Shown here: in pieces, positions 25,904 through 34,052 of the stretch
Numbering within the stretch: position 1 is the first letter of the stretch
How the letters are laid out: each line of letters begins with the position of its first letter
Assembly (NCBI RefSeq): GCF_009858245.1
Contig: NZ_VMSB01000001.1
Span: 2,857,623 to 2,921,622, forward strand
Direction: 5' to 3'
Origin: Ornithinibacter aureus
GTDB taxonomy: Bacteria; Actinomycetota; Actinomycetes; Actinomycetales; Dermatophilaceae
DNA: 64,000 nt
Program-made: the position numbers and the translations under genes
Notes under the pieces: model-generated
What the model was told of the DNA's origin: nothing
Seen by the model: only the letters and a program-made list of their open reading frames with translations
Databases searched by the model: none

Positions 25904-26434
25904 GTGAGCGATCTCGGCGAGCGACTGCGGGCCTGCGGCAAGCGGCTGACCTCGCAGCGTGAGCGGGTGCTCGGCGCCGTGGGGCGGCTCGGTCACGCGA
26001 CCCCGGACGAGATCGTGGATGCCGTGGCGCGCGACGGGGGCGGACAGGTTGCCGCGTCGACGGTGTACCGCGCCCTCGATGCACTTCAGGAGCTGGGTCT
26101 GGTCGGGCACACCCACGTCGACCACCGTGCGCCGAGCTACCACCTCGCCGAGCACGCCACCCACCTGCACGTCGTCTGCCGGCGGTGCGGCTGGGTGGGC
26201 GAGGCCCCGCTCACCGCGGCGGACGAACTGGTGGCCCGGCTCGACGAGTCCTTGGGGTTCGCCGCCGAGGTGTCGCACGCCGCCGTGCACGGGCTGTGCG
26301 GGCAGTGTCGCTCCGCCGACCTGCCCGATGTCGGTGACCCGCACCACGCCGGTGAGCCGCACCACGCCGGTGACCACCCGGCATCCGCCGCGGTGTCGTC
26401 CGCACCCCCCGAGTCCCCGAAGGCCACACCATGA
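25904..26434 (+). CDS. Fur-family metalloregulator (Zur/FurB-like)
   Basis: A 176-residue repressor. An N-terminal winged helix (LTSQRERVLGAVGRLGHATPDEI and STVYRALDALQELGLV) is followed by a metal site with HLHVVCRRCGWVG and LCGQCRSADL, the two CxxC pairs of the structural zinc. The tail is unusual: a His-rich repeat (PHHAGEPHHAGDHP) that could bind metal. Which metal it senses is not clear from sequence. The ygfZ start overlaps its stop (ATGA). Confidence 0.9.
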   Translation: MSDLGERLRACGKRLTSQRERVLGAVGRLGHATPDEIVDAVARDGGGQVAASTVYRALDALQELGLVGHTHVDHRAPSYHLAEHATHLHVVCRRCGWVGEAPLTAADELVARLDESLGFAAEVSHAAVHGLCGQCRSADLPDVGDPHHAGEPHHAGDHPASAAVSSAPPESPKATP

Positions 26435-27456
26435 CCACGTCCACCGTGAGTTCGCCCCTGCTCGATCGCCAGGGCGCGGTCGAGGGTGAGGGCGCCGACG
26501 CCGGGGTGGCGGCCCACTACGGCGACCCCATGCGTGAGCAGCGCCTGCTGGCCGAAGGGCTCGCCGTGGTCGACCTGTCGCACCGCGGGGTCGTCACCGT
26601 CACCGGGCCCGACCGCCTCACGTGGTTGCACTCGATGACCACCCAGCACCTCACCGGCCTGGCACCTCGCACGTCGCGCGAGTCGCTCGTGCTCTCGCCC
26701 AAGGGGCACATCGAGCACGCCCTGCACCTCGTCGACGACGGGGAGACGACGTGGATCACCGTCGAGCCCGGGGGAGCGCCCGCCCTCGTGGCGTGGCTGA
26801 ACTCGATGCGCTTCATGCTGCGGGTCGAGGTCGCCGACGGCACCGCGCACTGGGCAGTGCTCGGCGAGCCCATCGGCGCCGAGTCCGCTCAGGGGGAGCC
26901 GCTCGCGTGGGTCGACGCGTGGCCCGCCCTCGTGGGTGACACGGCGGCATACGGGCCGGTCGAGGGGCACCCCGGCGAGGGACGTGCGTGGCGTGAGCTC
27001 ATCGTGGCGCGCCCTGACCTCGAGGCCGCGGTCGGCGACCGACCGCTGGCCGGCACCTGGGCCGCCGAGGCGTTGCGGGTCATGGCGTGGCGCCCGCGGC
27101 TCGGGGCCGAGACCGATCACCGCACCATCGCGCACGAGGTCGACTGGCTGCGCACCGCGGTGCACCTGCACAAGGGCTGCTACCGCGGTCAGGAGACCAT
27201 CGCCCGCGTCCACAACCTCGGGCGGCCCCCGCGACGGCTCGTCTTCCTGCACCTCGACGGGTCGGGTCACGTGCTCCCGGATGCCGGTGCGCCGGTGCGC
27301 TTCGGCGACCGGGAGGTGGGTCGGATCACCACGGTGGCGCGCCACCACGAGGACGGCCCGGTCGCGCTCGCGGTCATCAAGCGCTCGATCCCCGAGGACG
27401 TGGATCTTCTCGTCAGGGAGACGGCGGCATCGCAGACCGTCGTCGTGAGTGGCTGA
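26431..27456 (+). CDS. ygfZ: YgfZ/GcvT-type folate-binding protein, Fe-S cluster maintenance
   Basis: A 341-residue tetrahydrofolate-binding protein. The YgfZ signature KGCYRGQE is present with its redox-sensitive Cys, and the N-terminal GcvT-like part has VVDLSHRGVVTVTGPDRLTWLHS. YgfZ helps repair or assemble Fe-S clusters. The ATG overlaps the Fur-family stop, so metal-regulated production is plausible. Confidence 0.92.
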   Translation: MTTSTVSSPLLDRQGAVEGEGADAGVAAHYGDPMREQRLLAEGLAVVDLSHRGVVTVTGPDRLTWLHSMTTQHLTGLAPRTSRESLVLSPKGHIEHALHLVDDGETTWITVEPGGAPALVAWLNSMRFMLRVEVADGTAHWAVLGEPIGAESAQGEPLAWVDAWPALVGDTAAYGPVEGHPGEGRAWRELIVARPDLEAAVGDRPLAGTWAAEALRVMAWRPRLGAETDHRTIAHEVDWLRTAVHLHKGCYRGQETIARVHNLGRPPRRLVFLHLDGSGHVLPDAGAPVRFGDREVGRITTVARHHEDGPVALAVIKRSIPEDVDLLVRETAASQTVVVSG

Positions 27457-27459
27457 TCC

Positions 27460-27474
27460 CCGAAGAATCTTCGG
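27460..27474. promoter_or_regulatory. Short palindrome between ygfZ and the BKACE gene
   Basis: CCGAAGA-A-TCTTCGG, 4 bp after the ygfZ stop and about 11 bp upstream of the CATGAT hexamer. It could be an operator of the next gene or a weak terminator. Confidence 0.4.
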
Positions 27475-27485
27475 CGATGACCTGA

Positions 27486-27491
27486 CATGAT
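27486..27491 (+). promoter_or_regulatory. -10 hexamer of the BKACE gene (leaderless)
   Basis: CATGAT, 7 nt before the ATG at 27499; it covers two earlier ATG codons, which are therefore unlikely starts. Confidence 0.4.
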
Positions 27492-27498
27492 GGGGGCC

Positions 27499-28353
27499 AT
27501 GGCCACCTCATCCACCCCGGTCGGGACCCTCATCACCGTCGCCCCCACGGGCGCCGAGCACGCCAAGGCGGACCTGCCCCAGCTGCCGACGACCCTCGAC
27601 GAGCTCGTCGAGACCGCCAGGCGCTGCGAGGCGGCCGGGGCGGCGCTGATCCACCTGCACATCCGCGACGCCGACCACGCGCCGACGTTGGACCGGGGTT
27701 TGCTGAGGGCGTCGGTGGATGCCGTGCGCTCGGAGACCGACCTCATCGTCCAGCTGTCGACGGGGGGCTCGGTGCACGACCCGCTCGAGACGCGGCTGAC
27801 CGTGCTCGACGCCGAGCCGGACTCGTGCTCGCTCACGTGTGGGACGACGAACTTCGGTGACGACGTCTTCCTGAACCCGTGGGGGTTCATGAGCGACCTG
27901 TACGTCATGGCCCAGGAGCGCGAGGTCGTGCCCGAGTTCGAGCTGTTCGACCTCGGCCACGTTCACGCCCTGCGGCGGCTCATCGACACCCACGGCCTGC
28001 CGTTCGGCGGGACGGTGCACGTCGACTTCGTGACCGGCGTGCCGGGTGGGATGCCGGCGACGACGGCTGCCCTGATGGCCGGTGTCGCCATGTTGCCCGC
28101 CGAGGTCACCTCGTGGTCGGCGACGGGTATCGGCCGGGGTCACCTGCCGATCATGGCCGCGGCCCTGTCGGCCGGTGGTCACCTGCGCGTGGGCATGGAG
28201 GACAACGTCGTGTTCGCCCGTGGCCAGGTCGTGCAGCACAACGACGAGCTCGTGGCCCGGGCTGCGGAGCTGGCCACGCTCATGCAGCGCCCGCCGCTCG
28301 GCACCGAGGCGGCCCGTGAGCTGCTCGGGGTCAAGGACCGCCGCACTCGCTGA
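27499..28353 (+). CDS. Beta-keto acid cleavage enzyme (BKACE/KCE family)
   Basis: A 284-residue TIM-barrel enzyme of the former DUF849 family. Zinc ligands are seen in LIHLHIRD and later VHVDFVTG; VGMEDNVVFARG is the usual substrate loop. BKACE enzymes condense a beta-keto acid with acetyl-CoA, giving acetoacetate and a new CoA ester; the prototype acts on 3-keto-5-aminohexanoate. The substrate here is not evident because no pathway genes are adjacent. Confidence 0.88.
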   Translation: MATSSTPVGTLITVAPTGAEHAKADLPQLPTTLDELVETARRCEAAGAALIHLHIRDADHAPTLDRGLLRASVDAVRSETDLIVQLSTGGSVHDPLETRLTVLDAEPDSCSLTCGTTNFGDDVFLNPWGFMSDLYVMAQEREVVPEFELFDLGHVHALRRLIDTHGLPFGGTVHVDFVTGVPGGMPATTAALMAGVAMLPAEVTSWSATGIGRGHLPIMAAALSAGGHLRVGMEDNVVFARGQVVQHNDELVARAAELATLMQRPPLGTEAARELLGVKDRRTR

Positions 28354-28440
28354 CGACGATTCCGTCGCAGGAGTGACGGCGGAGACGTTCGGCCCCATCC
28401 GCTACTCGGACGGGTGCCTGGCCATCGGGAATGTCTGGAG

Positions 28441-28446
28441 CATAAT
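28441..28446 (+). promoter_or_regulatory. -10 hexamer of the DUF4395 gene (leaderless)
   Basis: CATAAT, 8 nt before the ATG, within a small inverted repeat CATAA-N7-TTATG (28441-28457) that could be an operator. Confidence 0.5.
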
Positions 28447-28454
28447 CACTGGTT

Positions 28455-28958
28455 ATGGTTGAGGTGCGCACTCCTTTTGAATTCCCGGCTATCGTCAACG
28501 AGAAGGCCGCTCGGGTCGTGGCAGGCCTCGTGGTGCTCGTGGCCGCGCTGGCCCTGCTCACCGGCTGGCTCTGGCTGAGCGCCGTGCTCGCCGTCGGCTT
28601 CGCCCTGCGAGTGGCCAGTGGCCCGCGCTTCGACCCCTTCGGGCTGCTCGCGACCACGGTGATCGCCCCCCGCCTCGGTGAGCCGGTCATGGTCCCCGGG
28701 CCGCCGAAGCGTTTTGCCCAGGCCATCGGCCTGGTGCTCACCCTCGTGGCCACGGGCTTCCTCGTGGCCGGCCTGCCTGCCGTGACGACTGCGCTGCTCG
28801 CCATCCTGCTCGTGTTCGCCACCCTGGAGTCGGCGCTGGGCTTCTGCGCCGGCTGCTACGCGTTCGGCCTGCTCATGCGCGCGGGCCTGGTGCCCGAGGA
28901 GACCTGCGCCGCGTGCAACGACATCTCGCTGCGCCAGCGCCAGCCCGCCGGGGTCTGA
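28455..28958 (+). CDS. DUF4395 membrane protein
   Basis: A 167-residue protein with about four membrane helices. The N-terminal RTPFEFPAIVNEKAARVVAG and the motif ALGFCAGCYAFGLLMR, followed by CAACND, are typical of DUF4395 proteins, which often sit beside sulfurtransferases or thioredoxins. No such partner is adjacent. The conserved Cys pairs suggest a redox or sulfur-related role, by inference only. Confidence 0.85.
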   Translation: MVEVRTPFEFPAIVNEKAARVVAGLVVLVAALALLTGWLWLSAVLAVGFALRVASGPRFDPFGLLATTVIAPRLGEPVMVPGPPKRFAQAIGLVLTLVATGFLVAGLPAVTTALLAILLVFATLESALGFCAGCYAFGLLMRAGLVPEETCAACNDISLRQRQPAGV

Positions 28959-29027
28959 TCGCACCTGCTCTCGACCCCCGTCTCCTCCGGGGAAAGGTGA
29001 GCGCTCAACCGGTGTGAGCGGGCTCAC

Positions 29028-29064
29028 GCTTGCTCCAGTTTGCATTTTGCTAACTAGAGCAAGC
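29028..29064. promoter_or_regulatory. Inverted repeat operator of the XRE regulator gene
   Basis: GCTTGCTC (29028-29035) and GAGCAAGC (29057-29064) are perfect 8-bp arms. The right arm touches the -10 hexamer, so binding would block the promoter. Autoregulation by the XRE protein is the simplest reading. Confidence 0.55.
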
Positions 29065-29069
29065 ATACT
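29064..29069 (+). promoter_or_regulatory. -10 hexamer of the XRE gene (leaderless)
   Basis: CATACT, 6 nt before the GTG at 29076, with TTGCAT (29040-29045) as a -35 at 18-bp spacing. Confidence 0.55.
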
Positions 29070-29075
29070 TGTCAC

Positions 29076-29447
29076 GTGAGCAAGAACCCGCTGAACGACC
29101 TGGGCAGCAGCCTCGGCGACTACCTGCGAGAGCAGCGAACCGCCGCCAAGCTGTCCCTGCGTCAGCTGTCCGAGCTCGCCGGGGTGTCCAACCCCTATCT
29201 GTCCCAGATCGAGCGGGGGCTCAAGCGGCCGAGCGCCGAGATCCTCCAGCAGCTCGCGAAGGGTCTCGAGGTCTCGGCCGAGAGCCTCTACGTCAAGGCC
29301 GGAATCCTGGACGCCGAGGTCACCCCGCCCTCCGAGACCCCCGACGTCCGAGGCGCCATCGCCGCCGACCCGGCCCTGACCGAGCGGCAGCGCAAGACCC
29401 TGCTGGACATCTACGAGTCCTACGTCGAGGACAACCCACGGCAATGA
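29076..29447 (+). CDS. XRE-family transcriptional regulator
   Basis: A 123-residue protein with an N-terminal Cro/CI helix-turn-helix (LSLRQLSELAGVSNPYLSQI, then ERGLKRPSAEILQQLAKGLE). The C-terminal 50 residues are helical (LTERQRKTLLDIYESYV). In mycobacteria a similar regulator precedes hbhA, as here, 44 bp apart. It probably controls itself and the HbhA-like gene. Confidence 0.9.
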   Translation: MSKNPLNDLGSSLGDYLREQRTAAKLSLRQLSELAGVSNPYLSQIERGLKRPSAEILQQLAKGLEVSAESLYVKAGILDAEVTPPSETPDVRGAIAADPALTERQRKTLLDIYESYVEDNPRQ

Positions 29448-29491
29448 TGCCGACCCCCCTGAACTCACGCACCACCACCAAGGAGAAACCC

Positions 29492-30334
29492 ATGTCAGTC
29501 ATGACCGACATCAAGAACACCGTCGACGCCACCCCCTTCTTCGCCGCTGTCGGCGCCACTGACCTGGCCGTCGAGAAGGTCCGCGAGGCCCGCGTTCGCG
29601 CCGAGAAGGTCCGCGTCGAGCTCTCCGCCGACCTGGCCCCGGCCAAGGTCCAGGCCCGTGCGACCACCCTGGTCGACGGCGTCAAGGAGATCCCCGCGGT
29701 CGTCCTCAACGAGACGATGGTCGTGGGCGGCAAGGTCGCCGAGGGCTACGACGAGCTCGCCGTGCGCGGCAAGAACCTCGTGAACCGCATCCGCAACCAG
29801 AAGTCCACCAAGGACCTCGTCGCGCAGGCCGAGACCTCGGTCGCGCAGGCCAAGGGTGCCGTCACCTCCGCCCGCAACGCGGCGGCCGACATCGAGCGCT
29901 CGGCCAAGGCCACCCTCACCACGACCCGCAAGGAGGCCGTGAAGCTGGCCGAGGTCGTCACCGGCTCCGTCGTCGAGGGTCTCGAGACCGTCGAGGCCGA
30001 GGTCACCGAGTCGGCCAAGCGCACCCGCACCGCGGCCAAGCGCACGTCGACCACGACCAAGAACGCCTCCAAGAAGGCCGTCAGCTCGGCCAAGGCCGCC
30101 ACGACCAGCGCTCGCAAGACCGCTGTCGCCGCGGAGAAGGCCACCGAGAAGGCTGCCGAGAAGGTCGGCGACGTCCCCGCGACCAAGCCGGTCGCCAAGC
30201 GCACCCCGGCCAAGCGCACCGTCAAGGTGAGCACCAAGCCCGCCGCCAAGCGCACCTCCGCGCCGGCTGCGAAGCCCGCCGCGAAGACCGCTGACAAGCC
30301 GGCCGCGTCCGCGTCCGTCACCGTCACCGCCTGA
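29492..30334 (+). CDS. HbhA-like protein with long Lys/Ala-rich histone-like tail
   Basis: A 280-residue protein. Residues 1-170 resemble the heparin-binding hemagglutinin core: NTVDATPFFAAVGATDLAVE, then a coiled-coil region with EKVREARVRAEKVRVEL. The tail (about 100 residues) is rich in Lys, Ala and Thr with repeats such as AKRTPAKRTVK and AAKPAAKTADKPAA, like actinobacterial histone-like tails and the heparin-binding PAKK repeats. It could act at the surface or bind nucleic acid or polyphosphate. AAGGAGA precedes the ATG. Confidence 0.85.
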   Translation: MSVMTDIKNTVDATPFFAAVGATDLAVEKVREARVRAEKVRVELSADLAPAKVQARATTLVDGVKEIPAVVLNETMVVGGKVAEGYDELAVRGKNLVNRIRNQKSTKDLVAQAETSVAQAKGAVTSARNAAADIERSAKATLTTTRKEAVKLAEVVTGSVVEGLETVEAEVTESAKRTRTAAKRTSTTTKNASKKAVSSAKAATTSARKTAVAAEKATEKAAEKVGDVPATKPVAKRTPAKRTVKVSTKPAAKRTSAPAAKPAAKTADKPAASASVTVTA

Positions 30335-30403
30335 GCGACACCACGTGGTCGGCCACGCCCGACCTGACCGTCACCGGTCCACCCCTTCCCGGTGACACCC
30401 CGA

Positions 30404-30437
30404 CGACCGGGGCCGGCCCTGCCGGCCCCGGTCGTTC
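30404..30437 (+). terminator. Strong rho-independent-type hairpin after the HbhA-like gene
   Basis: A perfect 14-bp stem, CGACCGGGGCCGGC (30404-30417) with GCCGGCCCCGGTCG (30421-30434), loop CCT, followed by TTCGT. Confidence 0.75.
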
Positions 30438-30508
30438 GTGTCTGCGGGCGCCGGCACGACCGACGCGGTGGGTGCGGTCGGTGGATGCCGTCCGCCCCGT
30501 CCCGCGGA

Positions 30509-30514
30509 TAGGGT
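30509..30514 (+). promoter_or_regulatory. -10 hexamer of the asparaginase gene (leaderless)
   Basis: TAGGGT, 7 nt before the GTG at 30522. Confidence 0.4.
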
Positions 30515-30521
30515 CACCTGC

Positions 30522-31580
30522 GTGCCCCAGCAGACCCCGAGTTCAGCCCATCCGTCAGGTGACCAGGTCTCCACGGTGACACCACCCGCGCTCGCGCAGG
30601 CGCCGGTGCTGGCCCACGTGACCCGCGGCGCGGTCGTGGAGTCGGTGCACCGCGCCAGCGTCGCCGTGACGGCATCCGACGGCTCCGTGCTCCAGGCGTG
30701 GGGTGACCCGCACGACCCGGTGTTCCCGCGTTCCTCGAACAAGCCGTTGCAGTCCGTGGCGATGGTGCGCGCGGGGCTCGACCTGCCCCCGCACCACCTG
30801 GCCCTGGCCAGCGCGAGCCACTCGGCCGAGCCCTTCCACCTCGACGCCGTGCGCGAGATGCTCGCCGCCGCCGGCCTCACCGAGGCCGACCTGCAGAACA
30901 CCCCCGACCTGCCCTACGACCCGGACGAGCGCGACGTGTGGATCGCCGCCGGGCACGCCCCGCGCTCGCTGGCGCAGAACTGCTCGGGCAAGCACGCGGC
31001 CATGCTCGCGACCTGCCGGGTCAACGGCTGGGACATCGCGACGTACCGCGACCCACGGCATCCGCTCCAGCAGCTCATGGCGCAGACCATCGCCGACCTC
31101 GCGGGCGAGCCGGTCGCGGCCACGGCCGTCGACGGGTGCGGCGCGCCGGTCATGGCGATCTCGCTCGCCGGTCTGGCGCGGGCGTTCGGGCGCGTGGCCG
31201 CAGCCGAGCCGACCACGGACGAGGGGCGCGTCGCCGACGCCATCCGCCAGCACCCCGAGTACCTCGGTGGCACCCGGCGCGACGTCACGGCGCTGATCCG
31301 GGGCACCCGGGGCGTCATCGCCAAGGACGGCGCCGAGGCCGTGTACGCCGTGGGGTTGCCCGACGGCCGTGGGGTCGCCCTGAAGATCGCCGACGGTGGC
31401 CAGCGGGCCCGCCCGGTCGTGCTGGCCGCGGTCCTGCGCCGCCTGGGCGTGGAGTCCAGCGCGTTCGAGCGGCTCGAGTCGGCCCCGATCCTCGGTCACG
31501 GGCAACCGGTGGGCGCTGTCGTGGCGGCGGACCTCGACGGCACCATGAGCGTCGGCGGCTCGACCACCCACGCGGGGTGA
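30522..31580 (+). CDS. Asparaginase (L-asparaginase II family)
   Basis: A 352-residue enzyme of the thermolabile/ReAV-like asparaginase group common in actinobacteria. Characteristic motifs are [43 protein letters not shown] (SGKH near the active site), VDGCGAPV and [15 protein letters not shown]. It hydrolyses asparagine to aspartate and ammonia. The first 25 residues are not conserved and a GTG a few codons later is a possible alternative start. Confidence 0.9.
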   Translation: MPQQTPSSAHPSGDQVSTVTPPALAQAPVLAHVTRGAVVESVHRASVAVTASDGSVLQAWGDPHDPVFPRSSNKPLQSVAMVRAGLDLPPHHLALASASHSAEPFHLDAVREMLAAAGLTEADLQNTPDLPYDPDERDVWIAAGHAPRSLAQNCSGKHAAMLATCRVNGWDIATYRDPRHPLQQLMAQTIADLAGEPVAATAVDGCGAPVMAISLAGLARAFGRVAAAEPTTDEGRVADAIRQHPEYLGGTRRDVTALIRGTRGVIAKDGAEAVYAVGLPDGRGVALKIADGGQRARPVVLAAVLRRLGVESSAFERLESAPILGHGQPVGAVVAADLDGTMSVGGSTTHAG

Positions 31581-31587
31581 CGCCGCG

Positions 31588-32013
31588 ATGAGAGCCGTGC
31601 TCCAGCGGGTGTCCAGCGCCCGGGTCGTCGTCGCCGGCGAGGTCGTCGGCGAGCTGACCCGGCCCGGCCTGGTCGCACTCGTCGGGGTCACCCACGACGA
31701 CGGGCCGGCCCAGGTCGACACCCTGGCGCGCAAGATCGCCGACCTGCGCATCCTGCACGGTGAGCGATCGGTGCTCGACGAGGGTGCCCCCGTCCTCGTC
31801 GTCAGCCAGTTCACCCTCTACGCCGACACCCGCAAGGGCCGCCGCCCGTCGTGGAACGCGGCCGCCCCGGGACCGGTCGCCGAACCTATCGTCGAGCAGG
31901 TGGTGCAGGCGCTGCGTGATCGCGGTGTCGAGGTCGCGACCGGCCGCTTCGGGGCCGACATGGCCGTCGAGCTCGTCAACGACGGGCCCGTCACCATCCT
32001 CCTGGACGTCTGA
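31588..32013 (+). CDS. dtd: D-aminoacyl-tRNA deacylase
   Basis: A 141-residue DTD protein: [15 protein letters not shown] at the start, [18 protein letters not shown] with the SQFTL catalytic motif, and the cross-subunit motif [13 protein letters not shown] (Gly-cisPro region substituted as NDGPVT). It removes D-amino acids and glycine mischarged on tRNA. It lies 7 bp after the asparaginase gene. Confidence 0.95.
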   Translation: MRAVLQRVSSARVVVAGEVVGELTRPGLVALVGVTHDDGPAQVDTLARKIADLRILHGERSVLDEGAPVLVVSQFTLYADTRKGRRPSWNAAAPGPVAEPIVEQVVQALRDRGVEVATGRFGADMAVELVNDGPVTILLDV

Positions 32014-32028
32014 TCGGCCGGCGCCGCC

Positions 32029-32034
32029 TACGCT
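32029..32034 (+). promoter_or_regulatory. -10 hexamer of the DUF2516 gene (leaderless)
   Basis: TACGCT, 7 nt before the ATG at 32042. Confidence 0.4.
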
Positions 32035-32041
32035 TGAGCCC

Positions 32042-32362
32042 ATGAACGCGCTCGCCACCCTCCAGAGCTACATCGTGCTGGCCCTGTCCGTCGTGGCACT
32101 GGGCGTCGAGGCGTGGGCCTTCGTCGACTGCCTGCGCCGCCGCCCCGACGCCTTCGTGGCGGCCGGCAAGCGCACCAAGCAGTTCTGGATGCTTATCACC
32201 GGTCTCGCGGTGCTCCTCGGATTCGTGGCCCTCGGTGGGGTGGGCTTCCTCGCGATCATCGCCATCGTCGCCGCCGGGGTCTACCTCGCCGACGTCAAGC
32301 CGGCACTCGACCAGGTCATGGGTCGCGGCAGCGGCAACCAGGGGCCCTACGGCCCCTGGTGA
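32042..32362 (+). CDS. DUF2516 small membrane protein
   Basis: A 106-residue protein with two to three membrane helices (IVLALSVVALGVEAWAFVDC and LITGLAVLLGFVAL) and the conserved DVKPAL near the end, as in actinobacterial DUF2516. Function unknown. Confidence 0.85.
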   Translation: MNALATLQSYIVLALSVVALGVEAWAFVDCLRRRPDAFVAAGKRTKQFWMLITGLAVLLGFVALGGVGFLAIIAIVAAGVYLADVKPALDQVMGRGSGNQGPYGPW

Positions 32363-32388
32363 CCCGGCCACCGCGCGGGGCGAGGGCC

Positions 32389-33189
32389 TCAGAGCGCGCG
32401 CGGTGCCACGGCATCCCACGCGAGCGTGAGCTCGCCGACCCGCCAGCGTGCGGGTCCGTCGAGAACCGGCCACCCGGCATCCCGGAGCGCCCCGGCCGTC
32501 GCGATGAACCGCTGCCGCACCCCGTAGGCCGCATGGGGTGCCTGCCGCGCCCACGCGTCGTCGAGGTCGCTCAGCAGCCGGTGGACCCGCTCGCCCGGCA
32601 CGTTGCGGTGGATCAGGGCCTTGGGCAGCCGTTCGGCGACGATCCCGGGCCGGTCCAGATCGCGCAGGCGCAGGCTGATCGTGAGGCTCACCGGCCCGGA
32701 TGCCGTGAGCGCCACCCACGCCGCGACCCGCCCGAGCTCGTCGCACGTGCCGTCGACGAGCAGGCCGTCGGGCGCCAGACGGGATGCCGTGGCGTCCCAC
32801 GCGGCGGCGACCTCACCTTCGTCGTACTGCCGCAGCACGTTGAACGCCCGCACGATGACCGGCCGGCGACCCTGCGGCAGGGGGACCTCGAAACCGCCGA
32901 CGGCGAACCGCAGGCCGGGGCGCTCGAGGGGGCGGGCGGCGGCCACGCGAGCGGGGTCGATCTCGATGCCGACGACCTCGACGTCAGGGCGAACCGCGCT
33001 CAGCCGGTCATGGAGCTCGACGGCGGTGACGGGGGAGGCGCCGTACCCGAGGTCGACGACGACCGGCGGGCCCGGGTGGGCGCGCAGCCGCCACCCCTGC
33101 GGACCGGCGAGCCAGCGGTCACAGCGTCGCAACCGGTTGGGGTTGGTCGTGCCCCGGGTGATGACCCCGTGTGGCCGCTGCCGTGTCAC
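32389..33189 (-). CDS. Class I SAM-dependent methyltransferase-like protein
   Basis: A 266-residue protein with a Rossmann-type core: VVVDLGYGASPVTAVEL as motif I (with GYGAS in place of GxGxG) and VEVVGIEIDPARV as motif II. The N-terminal RGTTNPNRLRRCDRWLA is conserved in actinobacterial relatives. The substrate is unknown. The GTG at 33189 directly precedes the conserved part; the frame remains open far upstream in sequence antisense to the next gene. Confidence 0.8.
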   Translation of the reverse strand: MTRQRPHGVITRGTTNPNRLRRCDRWLAGPQGWRLRAHPGPPVVVDLGYGASPVTAVELHDRLSAVRPDVEVVGIEIDPARVAAARPLERPGLRFAVGGFEVPLPQGRRPVIVRAFNVLRQYDEGEVAAAWDATASRLAPDGLLVDGTCDELGRVAAWVALTASGPVSLTISLRLRDLDRPGIVAERLPKALIHRNVPGERVHRLLSDLDDAWARQAPHAAYGVRQRFIATAGALRDAGWPVLDGPARWRVGELTLAWDAVAPRAL

Positions 33190-33243
33190 CCGGCCAGCGT
33201 ACGTGCGGCAGTTCGGTGGCTCGAGCCGGCACCGTCCCGGACG

Positions 33244-33249
33244 TAGGCT
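33244..33249 (+). promoter_or_regulatory. -10 hexamer of the gene at 33256 (leaderless)
   Basis: TAGGCT, 6 nt before the GTG. Confidence 0.45.
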
Positions 33250-33255
33250 GAGGCG

Positions 33256-34038
33256 GTGCTGGACTGGTGGGTTCGACGGAGCCGCGACGGGCGGGTGAGC
33301 CTGTCGATGCTGGCCCTGGTCCTCTCGCTGAGCGGGGCGCTGGTGCTCGGGCTCACCTCGTGGGTTCCGCGGGTCATGGCCCGCGGCATCGGGATCGTCG
33401 ACGTCGAGCCGGGGCTGCTCGAGGTCGCGCAGGGAGCGCGGGGGGTGCAGTCGCTCGGGGCCGGGTTGTCGGTGTCCCTGTTCACCTCGGGGTTCCGGCT
33501 CGCCCGGGGGAGCGAGGTGCTCGCGGACACGGTGACCCGCGGTGCCCCGGTGTCGGCGATGTTCGGGTCGGTGAGCGAGGGCGGGGAACATCCGCGCGAG
33601 ACGATGAGCGGGGTGCTGTCCACCGTGCGCATCGACGCGGTGCGCCGGGTCGGCGACGTGGTGGAGTACATCGGTGTGGTGCGTGACTCCTCGACGAGCA
33701 GACCGCTGCGGATCAAGTTCGAGCCGACGGACGGGTCGATCCGCATGGACGTCCTCGTGCCGGCGGTCGATGCCCTGGCGATCCACCTCGACTGGCGGCC
33801 GGCGACGACCGGCATCGCGCCCGCCCTGCCCGAGCGCAACCTGCGCGAGCGCGCGTACTGGGTCGACCCGACCGTCATCGCCCAACCCGCGTTCACGTGG
33901 GTGCTCGGCACCGACGTGACGATCGGCCCGGTCCAGGTGCCTCGTGCCGTCGACCTTCGTCAGGACGGGCGGATCGCGGTCCACGTCTGGGCCCCCCGTG
34001 CGGTGGTGACCGTCACGGACACCCCGCGGATGCCGTGA
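33256..34038 (+). CDS. Membrane-anchored protein of unknown function
   Basis: A 260-residue protein with one N-terminal membrane segment ([18 protein letters not shown]) and an extracellular beta-rich domain of about 215 residues. No family was recognised. It precedes mshA by 14 bp, so the two may be co-transcribed, but a link with mycothiol is not shown. Confidence 0.7.
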   Translation: MLDWWVRRSRDGRVSLSMLALVLSLSGALVLGLTSWVPRVMARGIGIVDVEPGLLEVAQGARGVQSLGAGLSVSLFTSGFRLARGSEVLADTVTRGAPVSAMFGSVSEGGEHPRETMSGVLSTVRIDAVRRVGDVVEYIGVVRDSSTSRPLRIKFEPTDGSIRMDVLVPAVDALAIHLDWRPATTGIAPALPERNLRERAYWVDPTVIAQPAFTWVLGTDVTIGPVQVPRAVDLRQDGRIAVHVWAPRAVVTVTDTPRMP

Positions 34039-34052
34039 CAGACTCGGTGGTC

